A stretch of 64,000 nt of DNA. It comes from an uncultured Collinsella sp. (GTDB lineage: Bacteria > Actinomycetota > Coriobacteriia > Coriobacteriales > Coriobacteriaceae). The stretch spans positions 73,221 through 137,220 of the forward strand of contig CATYLC010000002.1 of assembly GCA_958408685.1 (NCBI GenBank), written 5' to 3'. Under the pieces are notes generated by a model. The model searched no databases, was not told the origin of the DNA, and saw only the letters and a program-made list of their open reading frames with translations. Positions within the stretch are counted from its first letter, which is position 1, and every line of letters starts with the position of its first letter. Below, in pieces: positions 34,108-41,928 of the stretch. The translations under genes were made by a program, and so were the position numbers.

Positions 34108-34575
34108 TTAGCCGAGGATCCCGATCATCTCGACCGCGCGAGCAGGTGTCAAGCACACCTCGGGCATCGCCTCCACCATGCGCCGGTCGCTCGTGACCAC
34201 ATAGTCAACATCCGCCGTCTCGCCCGAAGCGATGATGAGGTTGTCTTCAAGATCCGGCATACGCTTGCCAAGCATGCGCGCCATCTCGCATTCTGCCAAC
34301 GAAAGCGGAGAGGCAGTTGCCACCTGCATCATGTGCTCGATGCAGGCCCATGACGCCGGGGCAAACGATACGTTAATCCCATTCGCATTCCGTCGGGCTA
34401 GACGCCGAGGCAAAATATAGAACACATCCTTTGCCGTCGTGGGCGCATACAGAAGGTCGATCTTTCCCGCCTCGGCCAGTTCAACCAATCTCTTCGCTTC
34501 GTCGAACGCCCCCTCTTGCAGGTAATAATCGAGCCAAACGTTCGTATCTACCAAGAGACGCTTTGCCTCAATCAT
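34108..34575 (-). CDS. PIN-domain toxin-like protein
   Basis: 155 residues. Acidic residues of the PIN nuclease site are visible: DTNVWLDYYL at the start, DLEDNLIIAS and VVTSD near the end. PIN toxins cleave RNA. The ATG overlaps the antitoxin stop (ATGA), the standard toxin-antitoxin arrangement. Pairing with a RelB-type antitoxin rather than VapB is a mixed combination but is seen in databases of such modules. Confidence 0.85.
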   Translation of the reverse strand: MIEAKRLLVDTNVWLDYYLQEGAFDEAKRLVELAEAGKIDLLYAPTTAKDVFYILPRRLARRNANGINVSFAPASWACIEHMMQVATASPLSLAECEMARMLGKRMPDLEDNLIIASGETADVDYVVTSDRRMVEAMPEVCLTPARAVEMIGILG

Positions 34576-34916
34576 CGACAATTCGCCTCTATGTCGGCAA
34601 TCATCGCGTCATACATATCATCTCGTACGGCATCCCAGTCTTCCGCCGAAGATTCTGCCGATGCGAAATCCGACGCGCTCAGCCCCAACGAGGAAAAAGC
34701 TAGGCCACACCCCTGTTCGGCGAGGCTCTCCTCACGGAGTGCCTCACGCTTATCCGCCACCATAAATCCCGGCAACGCTTGATGCTCGACAAGATAGACC
34801 CAAAGCGCGCGAATGGCATCGCTCGGCCCCAACCCATTGCGAGTTAGGACCGCATCGCCACCGGCTTTGAGCATAGGATCAATTCGCGTGTTGAGCTGCA
34901 CCGTTGCTGTACCCAT
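34572..34916 (-). CDS. RelB/DinJ-family antitoxin
   Basis: 114 residues. The N-terminal ~50 residues fit the RelB/DinJ ribbon-helix-helix: VQLNTRIDPMLKAGGDAVLTR and LGPSDAIRALWVYLVEHQALP. The acidic C-terminal half would bind the toxin. First gene of the pair. RBS-like GAGAGGAG lies upstream. Confidence 0.85.
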   Translation of the reverse strand: MGTATVQLNTRIDPMLKAGGDAVLTRNGLGPSDAIRALWVYLVEHQALPGFMVADKREALREESLAEQGCGLAFSSLGLSASDFASAESSAEDWDAVRDDMYDAMIADIEANCR

Positions 34917-34970
34917 AGCGGCTCCTCTCTACATGCTAGCAGTATAGCAAACATGAAAGGCCACGCAAAA

Positions 34971-34998
34971 GGGCCCCGCCCGCACGCGGACGGAACCC
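34971..34998 (-). terminator. Terminator
   Basis: On the minus strand GGGTTCCGTCCGC pairs imperfectly with GCGGGCGGGGCCC, followed by TTTTGCG. Confidence 0.65.
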
Positions 34999-35065
34999 TA
35001 TCGGATTTTTTGGGATGGAAATGACACCCGTCACGTTATTCAGAGTCCAAAATCAAAGAGGCTAT

Positions 35066-35112
35066 AAAAGCTGAGAGGGCTCATGTGATTCCATAAGCCC
35101 CCTCAGCTTTTT
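35066..35112. terminator. Bidirectional terminator after the AlbA_2 protein gene
   Basis: AAAAGCTGAG / CTCAGCTTTTT plus GGGCT/AAGCCC inner pairing, with T-runs on both strands. Confidence 0.75.
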
Positions 35113-35182
35113 CGATAGTTAAGTCACAACAGCGCTTCGTCATTAACAAACACAAGCTGCCTCATTTTCCCGCTTCTGCCCT

Positions 35183-36649
35183 TTAGGCCCAATACGGAAT
35201 ATACCTTCGATATTTGGCGCCCGCATCCTCGTCCTCTTCCTTTATCAACGCCTCTTCCAGGCACTCTCTGATTAGACGAGACATCGCCACCGTGTTTTTC
35301 TTTTCATCGGAAAGTCCAAAACGCTCTCGCAGTGACTGATTGCTCATCGACTCGCCTTGGGCGTACAAAAGACAAGCATGCCAGTACACAGCATTTTTTC
35401 GTTCGCTTTTTTTCATTCGAGTATATGGGCAATCGCAATAGAGCGTCACGAGCGTTCCCAGCCCGCCCTCACTCTTGATAACCGGTGAAGGCATGCCGGC
35501 TTTTTCGAGCGAATCTACGATTAAATCCCAGCCCGTACCGCCTTCTTCGCAAAGATCCATTTGGCGCATGAGGGACGCCATCATCGAATTGCGCGTTTTC
35601 GGCTGCGCGTTGAGCACGCGTTCTGCCGGAATAAGCGTTGTCCCGGGATTAGAAAACTCGATACGATTGTCGTAAATCGCAACAAGAGGCCCCGCCGTGT
35701 TGTCAGCGATGTCTTGATGGATCACGGCATTTGATAGCAGTTCGCGAATCGCCCTTTGGGGGTAGGCCGTCTGGATGCGTCGAAATGCGCCATCCAACGT
35801 CTCAACAGCCGGAATCATCGACATGATCAGTTGCTCAGCCTGCGGAAGCGCTAAAGCGTAACCCTTATCGATTTCAGTATCACCAATAATGTCAAAGCTG
35901 CCTTTTCCCGCATATCGCACAATTCGCAGCATGCGTTTTCTGAGCTCCGGATAGCGAGAGAGCCTCTTTCCCACTAGAAGCATCCCCAAGCGCGTCATGC
36001 TATAACGGCCGTTGTCTTGGCGATGAATCAGCTCTTGCTCACAGAGAGCAAGAATTACTCCGTCCAGATCGACGGGTCTCCTCAATCTGCACAGCTCAAA
36101 ATATGCATCAATATCCAGAATCTCGGCGACCTCTTGAGGCGTCAGATCGCTCTCAACTACAGCGAGCTCCGCGTTCCCCGCCTGCAAGCGACGCCACAGC
36201 TCCGCCTCTCGCGCACTACCAGGAAGCAGTTCTGCCGTCGAAGATCCCTCTCGGATGTAGGCGGTCTTATCAAAATAGACCGGCTGAGCGTTCGCGGCGT
36301 GCACTTTCAGCACCACAAAGTGCTTTGTCTCATGGTCAATAACCGCAAACTCGTAATTCGCATTGTTTGAGAGCGCAAGCTTGAGCCACATCAAAAGCTC
36401 TTGGTTTCCCTTGCCCTTTGCGTGATATGGGTTGAACTGGGTACCCACAAGCTCATGAGCATCGTCGCTCACGCCCCAGATCTTATAGGCATATGCACGG
36501 CCGCAGTAAGCGGCAGCGTTGGCAAGCGCAGAGATGTCACGCCCCGTTCTAACGGGGTCGCTATTACTCTCTTTAAACTCAAGCCACTCGGTTTCATCAG
36601 GATAGCCGATAAGTGAATAAATCAGCTCCATGCCATCTGCTTCACCCAT
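35183..36649 (-). CDS. AlbA_2 (Schlafen-like) domain protein with HATPase domain
   Basis: 488 residues. The AlbA_2 domain is at about 10-125 (EWLEFKESNSDP, then KIWGVSDDAHELVG). A winged-helix region (about 170-230) and a HATPase_c_4 ATPase fold follow (RAIRELLSNAVIHQDI, IYDNRIEFSNPGTTL, EEGGTGWDLI). Such proteins are usually DNA-binding regulators and are common in accessory DNA; some occur near defence genes. ATG at 36649 has AAGGAGG upstream. GC content is below that of the flanking core genes, suggesting acquisition. Confidence 0.85.
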   Translation of the reverse strand: MGEADGMELIYSLIGYPDETEWLEFKESNSDPVRTGRDISALANAAAYCGRAYAYKIWGVSDDAHELVGTQFNPYHAKGKGNQELLMWLKLALSNNANYEFAVIDHETKHFVVLKVHAANAQPVYFDKTAYIREGSSTAELLPGSAREAELWRRLQAGNAELAVVESDLTPQEVAEILDIDAYFELCRLRRPVDLDGVILALCEQELIHRQDNGRYSMTRLGMLLVGKRLSRYPELRKRMLRIVRYAGKGSFDIIGDTEIDKGYALALPQAEQLIMSMIPAVETLDGAFRRIQTAYPQRAIRELLSNAVIHQDIADNTAGPLVAIYDNRIEFSNPGTTLIPAERVLNAQPKTRNSMMASLMRQMDLCEEGGTGWDLIVDSLEKAGMPSPVIKSEGGLGTLVTLYCDCPYTRMKKSERKNAVYWHACLLYAQGESMSNQSLRERFGLSDEKKNTVAMSRLIRECLEEALIKEEDEDAGAKYRRYIPYWA

Positions 36650-37045
36650 TGAGCCTGCCTCCTTGCGCTCATTTTGATAACAAAATGATAAATAGACGAC
36701 AAATAGAATTGTGCACAATTTGAAGCTGAAGGCCAAGTTTTTCTGGTCATTTTCCCAGATAATCTCAATGCTGGAAGCTTTGTTCTCTGCAAAAGAGTCG
36801 ACTGCCGTAATTGACAGGCAAGAAGATATGGCTCCGATGTCAAAAGGAACTCAAGCAGCAGGGAATGTAATTAAACCAGCAACTATCGCCAAGCAAATGG
36901 GCGTTGTCCTTATCCAGCATCATGTCCTTCGAACAAATCGAGCGGCAGCGGCACAGCAACGAAAAACACAGCTGGCAAACAGTGGCGCAGCGGCACTCCA
37001 TTTTTATGTATTTCTGAAATTTCCGAAAAAGCCAGAATCTCATTA
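36650..37045. other. AT-rich intergenic region without a supported gene
   Basis: Frames of up to 111 codons exist on both strands, but they overlap, lack good RBSs and resemble no family. They are probably remnants. Confidence 0.35.
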
Positions 37046-37059
37046 GCATTTGATAATGC
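37046..37059. promoter_or_regulatory. Candidate Crp/Fnr-like operator 1
   Basis: GCATT-TGAT-AATGC, a perfect palindrome 84 bp upstream of the Crp/Fnr-family gene start. A C9 run follows immediately. Variants occur at 37093, 40352 and 41007. Confidence 0.45.
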
Positions 37060-37092
37060 CCCCCCCCCGATGGCGTATCTTATTCTTGGTTA

Positions 37093-37106
37093 GCATTTGT
37101 TAACGA
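37093..37106. promoter_or_regulatory. Candidate Crp/Fnr-like operator 2
   Basis: GCATTTGTTAACGA, 24 bp before the GTG start and 47 bp after operator 1. Placement over the promoter would suit autoregulation. Confidence 0.4.
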
Positions 37107-37129
37107 TATGTGCCCGTTGGAGCGATTCC

Positions 37130-37696
37130 GTGTCCCTGGATCCGAATTTTTTCTGTCAGTACGCCCCGTGCGACAACCAAAACCTATTAGCCGAGCTAGT
37201 GGCAATGGCTTCAATCCAGCAATTTCAAAAAAGAGAAATTATCCTTGAAATGGGTACCCAACAAAAATGGTTTTACCTTTTAAAACAGGGGGTAGCCTGT
37301 TCGTATTCTCTACAAAGCGATGGTTCGGAAATCACTGACTGCATAATGGCGGAGCCGGGCATGCCTGTAATGCCTAGCCCCGAGTTTGACATTCCATCCC
37401 CGACTTATATTGAAGCTTTAACAGACTGCACGCTCGTTCTTCTCAAGATAAGCGATGTTCAAAATAAAGCCCAATATAATCCAGGACTTGCAACTCTCAT
37501 TAACCGATATCTATCAAGGGCTTGGCACGATCATTATAAAACCGAATCCGCCCTTAGGCTGTTGCCGGCTCGTGACCGCTACAAATGGTTTCTCGAGGAG
37601 TATCCGGGGGTTATCGACAGGGTCCCCCATTCGCGCATCTCATCATTTTTGGGCATGTCACCAATTACGCTTTCACGCGTAAGGGCAAACATATAG
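37130..37696 (+). CDS. Crp/Fnr-family transcriptional regulator
   Basis: 188 residues. N-terminal cyclic-nucleotide-binding-like barrel (about 15-115: EIILEMGTQQKWFYLLKQG) and a C-terminal HTH that ends abruptly (RVPHSRISSFLGMSPITLSRVR). The HTH style is like the short Bacteroidetes/Firmicutes Crp relatives. Only two Cys (in CQYAPC) lie near the N-terminus; the usual Fnr four-cysteine set is absent. The GTG at 37130 is chosen because GGAG is 7 nt upstream; the longer frame begins at a TTG. Low GC. Confidence 0.85.
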   Translation: MSLDPNFFCQYAPCDNQNLLAELVAMASIQQFQKREIILEMGTQQKWFYLLKQGVACSYSLQSDGSEITDCIMAEPGMPVMPSPEFDIPSPTYIEALTDCTLVLLKISDVQNKAQYNPGLATLINRYLSRAWHDHYKTESALRLLPARDRYKWFLEEYPGVIDRVPHSRISSFLGMSPITLSRVRANI

Positions 37697-37706
37697 CAAC
37701 GAGAAA

Positions 37707-38225
37707 CTATTTCCTTTTACGTTTAATCTCAACGGTTATTGCTGAGCCGCATTCAGGACAAAAGTTGATCTCTCTACTGTATGCAATCCTACACTTCTTG
37801 CAATAACGCCATATGTCGCCCATATCAATAGGACTAGTGCAATTTGTACAGAATTGAGCATCTATCTCATTTTTTGTACCGCAGCATTGGCATTCGATCT
37901 CATCGCAACAATTGGGACGTTTTTTCATTGGAGGGACCGGACAAGGATGACGTCTAGGCACCAAATCTTCAATTTGGGCATAGCAGAGGCGCTGGCTCTC
38001 TTTGATGTTTATCAGCATGCCGATTCGATGCTCAATACTCGACCGTATTTCATCTTCGCCCTCGCTTTTAACGATATCGTCGCATAACGCATCCACTAGA
38101 ACCTGATAGTCATCTTCAAGTCTTCGCGCTTCTTCTTCAAGATCATAGATCAACTCAATGCGCGGCGTGGATCGTTCACCCGCATCAAGATGGAATGGCT
38201 CATGGTCAACTGGCAGCAGTGGCAT
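37707..38225 (-). CDS. Double zinc-ribbon protein of unknown function
   Basis: 172 residues. An acidic helical N-terminal part (about 20-90) and two zinc ribbons at the C-terminus: CQCCGTKNEIDAQFCTNC and CKKCRIAYSREINFCPEC. The final KRKRK may bind nucleic acid. No function is known. It converges with the Crp/Fnr gene (11-bp gap). Low GC. Confidence 0.75.
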   Translation of the reverse strand: MPLLPVDHEPFHLDAGERSTPRIELIYDLEEEARRLEDDYQVLVDALCDDIVKSEGEDEIRSSIEHRIGMLINIKESQRLCYAQIEDLVPRRHPCPVPPMKKRPNCCDEIECQCCGTKNEIDAQFCTNCTSPIDMGDIWRYCKKCRIAYSREINFCPECGSAITVEIKRKRK

Positions 38226-38421
38226 ATTATCCTCCTCTTAGCTTGCTGGCTAACTATCGCAATCAATCACTAACCAGCCATTATCGCCGAAAGGCGATGG
38301 CGTTCTGGTCCCCCACATGCAGCACCTCGGCAGACATAACAAGTCTCTGCGCCACAGCGACATCATCTGCCTTGTGTCGCGTATTAAGGTCTTTCATTTC
38401 ATCCGCGTAATCTCGACACAG

Positions 38422-39078
38422 CTACTTGCGGCCTCCGTTACGAATTTCCCAGTATTTAATGTCGTCCAACGTTTCTTGGATCCGATCCATCTTGGCATCA
38501 CGCAATAAATTATCAATCTCGTCACTGCAATCAGATCTTGTGCTTCTGCTCGATATTGACTGCGTCGTTCCTGAATCGGAGAACAGCTCGCTAAAGAACT
38601 CGCCCGGAGCTGCAACGATCGCCAAGAATCCCATTGACCAGAACAAGACACAAATCAGCCTTACAAACCAGCCATATCCGTTTTCAAAGGCAAATTGACC
38701 GCCAAAAATAACCGCTCCGCAAAATGACGCAATGGGCATAAGCAGGTCTCCAATGAAATGCCCTGGACCGAACATAACGTAGCAAATATAAACTGAATAA
38801 GAGGGATTGACGAAAACCATAATCGAGACTGCGCTCATAGCCGCCAACACCAATAGGGGACTCTTCCAGCACAGCGAACAAGTCAATACCACAAGCCCAA
38901 GATATACAAGCACTATCCAAAATGCGATGGTTGAGGTTTTGGGAGATTCCGCCCATTCGCCCCAAAAGCCCGACGCAGCATACTGCGCCGCCGCCCCATT
39001 GGATGAAACGACCGAAGCAATGTATACAACCATTGCTCCAAATATAAAAATTGCTATTAAATCGATTGCTTTTCTCAT
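38422..39078 (-). CDS. Hypothetical membrane protein
   Basis: 218 residues with five or six predicted helices (starting MRKAIDLIAIFIFGAMVVYI). The C-terminal ~60 residues are soluble, Ser-rich and charged. No family recognised. Low GC. 196 bp separate it from the zinc-ribbon gene; a shared transcript is possible. Confidence 0.6.
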   Translation of the reverse strand: MRKAIDLIAIFIFGAMVVYIASVVSSNGAAAQYAASGFWGEWAESPKTSTIAFWIVLVYLGLVVLTCSLCWKSPLLVLAAMSAVSIMVFVNPSYSVYICYVMFGPGHFIGDLLMPIASFCGAVIFGGQFAFENGYGWFVRLICVLFWSMGFLAIVAAPGEFFSELFSDSGTTQSISSRSTRSDCSDEIDNLLRDAKMDRIQETLDDIKYWEIRNGGRK

Positions 39079-39494
39079 TTTACCCCTATCCGCAAATATC
39101 GCTTTTTCTAGCGTCCTATAGTCTTTTGGCCGCTATTGGCTACTTTGTTTAGATTTCGGCCTCCAGCAGACATGAAAAAAGCCATACCCTAACGGCGCTC
39201 ACGACAAAGACCGCTTGCCCACATCAAGTCAAAATGAATCACGGTCAACCGAAGACAGTGACATACCCATATCCTTCGCTTGGCCTCTAGCATCGATCAC
39301 TTGTCACTTAACCTAAGTCTTTCCAGAAGCCAATGGCGACCGGATAACGTTGGCTTGAAGCTCGCTGACAAGATTAACGAAATCACCGGGTGTCCAAATT
39401 AAATCGGGCACCCGGCTACCAGTATCCTTATATTTTTACGGCCCAGCCATGCATTTCAGTCATCAATAAACACCGTATCGCTATCTAATGCAGC
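39079..39494. other. Intergenic region without a recognisable feature
   Basis: AT-rich, with no supported ORF or clear repeat. It may contain the promoter of the membrane protein gene at 38422-39078. Confidence 0.3.
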
Positions 39495-39821
39495 CTAGAC
39501 TATGCTCCTAATTGCACCCTCCGCTTGGGACAGGAGCCCTTTCATCTTTTTCTTTTGCATCCACCCGTTAACGCCCGTCAAATCGGATTCACCCAAGAGA
39601 GCATCGCCCATCCATCCCTCAAGCACAATTTCCCTTTCGCCAAAAGCAATCGTAAAATTGCGCTGCAGCATCAGTACGCCGTCGCCCTTCGACCAACAAG
39701 GTTCACCCTTAATTAGTTTCTGTTGAAAACCGGCGCCTTCAATGATGCTCTTCCAGATCTCTAAGACTCTTGGCGTATCAATTTGACCGTGCGCGCAAAT
39801 CGTTACTGTTGTCCTCGGCAT
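39495..39821 (-). CDS. Hypothetical small protein
   Basis: 108 residues from ATG at 39821 (GAAGGGG 6 nt upstream). Contains LMLQRNFTIAFGEREIVLEGWMGD and a basic C-terminal helix (WMQKKKMKGLLSQAEGAIRS). No family recognised. It follows the next gene upstream closely (13 bp) and is probably co-transcribed. Confidence 0.6.
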   Translation of the reverse strand: MPRTTVTICAHGQIDTPRVLEIWKSIIEGAGFQQKLIKGEPCWSKGDGVLMLQRNFTIAFGEREIVLEGWMGDALLGESDLTGVNGWMQKKKMKGLLSQAEGAIRSIV

Positions 39822-39834
39822 CTCAAGCCCCTTC

Positions 39835-40171
39835 TTATTGACCCAACTCTTGACCACAGTTCGGACAGTGCTTTGCATCTCCTATGATTCGAGTTTGGCA
39901 ATAAGGACATACTTTGCCTTTGTTCCGTGTCGAATCAATATCAACAACATTCTTGGATGTATAGCGCACGCTTATAAATAGAAGCGCGCCAACAATCAGT
40001 AAAACAAATCCGATTCCAATAATTGCCAAAACCGAAAGCTCCATGCTGGTAAGAGGAGCTTTAAATGTATAACGATGAGATAGCATCGCTTTTGTTATAA
40101 GCCCGTAGACCAGCGCAAAAAGCCCCAAGCCAAGTGACAGCAATGCAACGGTTTCTTTTTTTTGGTTTCAT
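39835..40171 (-). CDS. Small two-helix zinc-ribbon membrane protein; A8 tract near start breaks the frame
   Basis: The clear coding part (39835-40143, 102 codons from TTG) has two membrane helices and a C-terminal zinc ribbon (CPYCQTRIIGDAKHCPNC). TTG at 40143 lacks an RBS. A better start, ATG at 40171 with GGAGGG about 8 nt upstream, lies in another frame. Removal of a single A from the A8 run (T8 at 40156-40163) would join the frames (MKPKKETVALLSLGLG...). The gene may be phase-variable, may slip during expression, or may be a recent pseudogene or sequencing error. Confidence 0.6.
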
Positions 40172-40351
40172 TAGATCCACCCTCCAGTCAGGCAACCAAC
40201 CCGTCAAATCTCGCAATCGACATGACTCCCACCGTTCAAATTTCTAGAAAACATGGTGGCTTTAATGCCATAGCCCTCGTTTGGGCTCGAAATCAAACAC
40301 GAAATTATTTAGGCAAACTTTATTATCCACACTGGAAACAAACAGGCATTA

Positions 40352-40365
40352 GCATTTGATAACGC
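40352..40365. promoter_or_regulatory. Candidate Crp/Fnr-like operator 3
   Basis: GCATTTGATAACGC, about 180 bp upstream of the zinc-ribbon membrane protein start. The longer context CATTAGCATTTGATAA is also shared with 37041-37056. Confidence 0.4.
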
Positions 40366-40461
40366 CCCTGCGGCATCTGAGCAACAACCGCACTAGTAGC
40401 AAACGGCTCAATCTGAGCAAAAAGAGGATGCGGACTGGTGAACAATTTATACTTTGATGTG

Positions 40462-40501
40462 TGCCGGGCTCGTGACAATGATGTTTGTCACGAGCCCGGC
40501 A
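40462..40501. terminator. Bidirectional hairpin terminator
   Basis: Perfect 17-bp stem TGCCGGGCTCGTGACAA / TTGTCACGAGCCCGGCA with a 6-nt loop, between two minus-strand genes. The remaining 40172-40554 sequence shows no gene. Confidence 0.7.
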
Positions 40502-40554
40502 TGGTATTCATCTATGGCATTCCCCATCTTCACACGGTCGGCGTGTCTTAGCTC

Positions 40555-40941
40555 TCATTCTCTCGTGTACGTTTCGTTGTTGATAACAAGCTCATCCCCA
40601 TTGAGAAAATAGAGCCTATCATCCGCCTCTTCAGCTTCCTCTTTGCTGCTGGCTTTCTTCCAATGTTGAGAGCTGATATTTCCTTGACTGCTACTTAGAA
40701 CCAATGTCTCGTCTTCTTGAATCGTATAGCGATCGCAGCTTTCCAGCCACGCACCGTTATAGGTAAAAGGAACCGAACAATCACCATTCTCATCAAATTG
40801 GAGAATTTCGTCTCCGTCGTCGTTTGCCCAAGTTCCAACAATCGACTTCTCACCACATCCAACTAGACCAATCAGCGGGACAGAAGCCGCGGCAACGGCC
40901 ATTTTAATTGCTGTTCGTCTCGAAAATAATTGTGCACCCAT
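40555..40941 (-). CDS. Putative Tat/lipoprotein-type small exported protein
   Basis: 128 residues. N-terminus SRRTAIKMAVAAASVP resembles a twin-arginine signal; LVGC (about 26-29) is a lipobox. The mature part (SIVGTWANDDGDEILQFDENG...) looks like the small beta-rich lipoproteins that measure or bind something at the surface. Function unknown. ATG at 40941 has GGGAG upstream. Low GC. Confidence 0.65.
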   Translation of the reverse strand: MGAQLFSRRTAIKMAVAAASVPLIGLVGCGEKSIVGTWANDDGDEILQFDENGDCSVPFTYNGAWLESCDRYTIQEDETLVLSSSQGNISSQHWKKASSKEEAEEADDRLYFLNGDELVINNETYTRE

Positions 40942-41006
40942 CTTTGCTCCCAACAGACAGCACCCGTACAAAAGATAATTTGATTATCCCCATAAGATTA
41001 TTTAGC

Positions 41007-41026
41007 GCATTATCATTTGATTATGG
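41007..41026. promoter_or_regulatory. Candidate Crp/Fnr-like operator 4
   Basis: GCATTATCATTTGATTATGG, 66 bp upstream of the lipoprotein gene. It contains inverted versions of the motif at 37046. Confidence 0.35.
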
Positions 41027-41175
41027 TCCGACGTATCCCGAGCATAAAGAAGAGCAAATGGCTCTATTAGGCTAAATTAATCTCTTGCCGGATTGCGTCT
41101 CTTGGCGAAGCAATTGGACTATGAACATCAAGCTGTGGCAATCGTTTGCCTCAAACAACGTAGATCGCAATGCAT

Positions 41176-41215
41176 AAAAATGGCGGTTAAGCGTACCTCC
41201 GACGCTTAACCGCCA
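41176..41215 (-). terminator. Terminator after purN
   Basis: On the minus strand a perfect 14-bp stem TGGCGGTTAAGCGT / ACGCTTAACCGCCA is followed by TTTTTATG; it lies 14 bp beyond the stop. Confidence 0.9.
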
Positions 41216-41229
41216 ACACAAACCAACGA

Positions 41230-41928
41230 CTAGCGCGTCGGGTCAACTGCCACCTTGCCACTCTCCAGCACGTGGATGCGACCGTCGGCGAGCATCTGCA
41301 CAACCTCGGGATACAACACGTGCTCAATCGCGTGGATGTGCTCCTCGAGCGTGTCGACGTCCCAGCCCTCCTCAACAGCCAGCGCGCGCTGGGCGATGAT
41401 GGGACCGTTGTCGTAGATCTCGTTGGCAAAATGCACGGTCACACCGGTCACCTTGACGCCGCGCGTAAAGGCATCGTCGATCGCGTGGGCACCGGTAAAG
41501 CTCGGCAGCAGGGCCGGGTGCAGGTTGACCACACGATTGGGAAACGCTGCCAGTAGCGGCGTGTGCACCATGCGCATGTAACCGGCCATGACCACATACT
41601 CGCAGCCGCGCTCGAGCAGCTCGTGCGCAATAATCTCGTCGGCGGCGATAGGGTCGGCGTAGACGTCCTTGGAAAGCGTCAGCGTCTGGATGCCCGCGCG
41701 CTCGGCACGCTGCAGGCCCTTGGCCGAAGGACGGCTCGACACCACGAGCTCAATCGAGGCGTTGAGTTTGCCGGCGGCGATCAGGTCGATCAACGCCTGT
41801 AGGTTGGTACCCGAACCGCTGATGAGCACGCCGATCTTGAGCGGCTCGGCGGTATCAGTGCCGGTCGGACGGGTATAGGGCGCAAGACCCAGGCCCTCGG
41901 CGGCAGTCATCTGCTCGTTAGCGCTCAT
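41230..41928 (-). CDS. purN: Phosphoribosylglycinamide formyltransferase
   Basis: 232 residues. Folate-dependent step 3 of de novo purine synthesis. Motifs: VLISGSGTNLQAL, AGYMRMV, NLHPALLPSFTGAHA (catalytic His/Asn/Asp set). The start (41928) overlaps the end of purM by 11 bp, so translation is coupled. The in-frame extension to 42006 overlaps purM and is unlikely. The first ~25 residues are extra compared with the core enzyme. Confidence 0.95.
   Translation of the reverse strand: MSANEQMTAAEGLGLAPYTRPTGTDTAEPLKIGVLISGSGTNLQALIDLIAAGKLNASIELVVSSRPSAKGLQRAERAGIQTLTLSKDVYADPIAADEIIAHELLERGCEYVVMAGYMRMVHTPLLAAFPNRVVNLHPALLPSFTGAHAIDDAFTRGVKVTGVTVHFANEIYDNGPIIAQRALAVEEGWDVDTLEEHIHAIEHVLYPEVVQMLADGRIHVLESGKVAVDPTR

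Noticed and set aside
36711..37046. 111-codon ORF in the AT-rich gap
   Set aside because: No RBS, no family resemblance, and an overlapping minus frame of equal quality.
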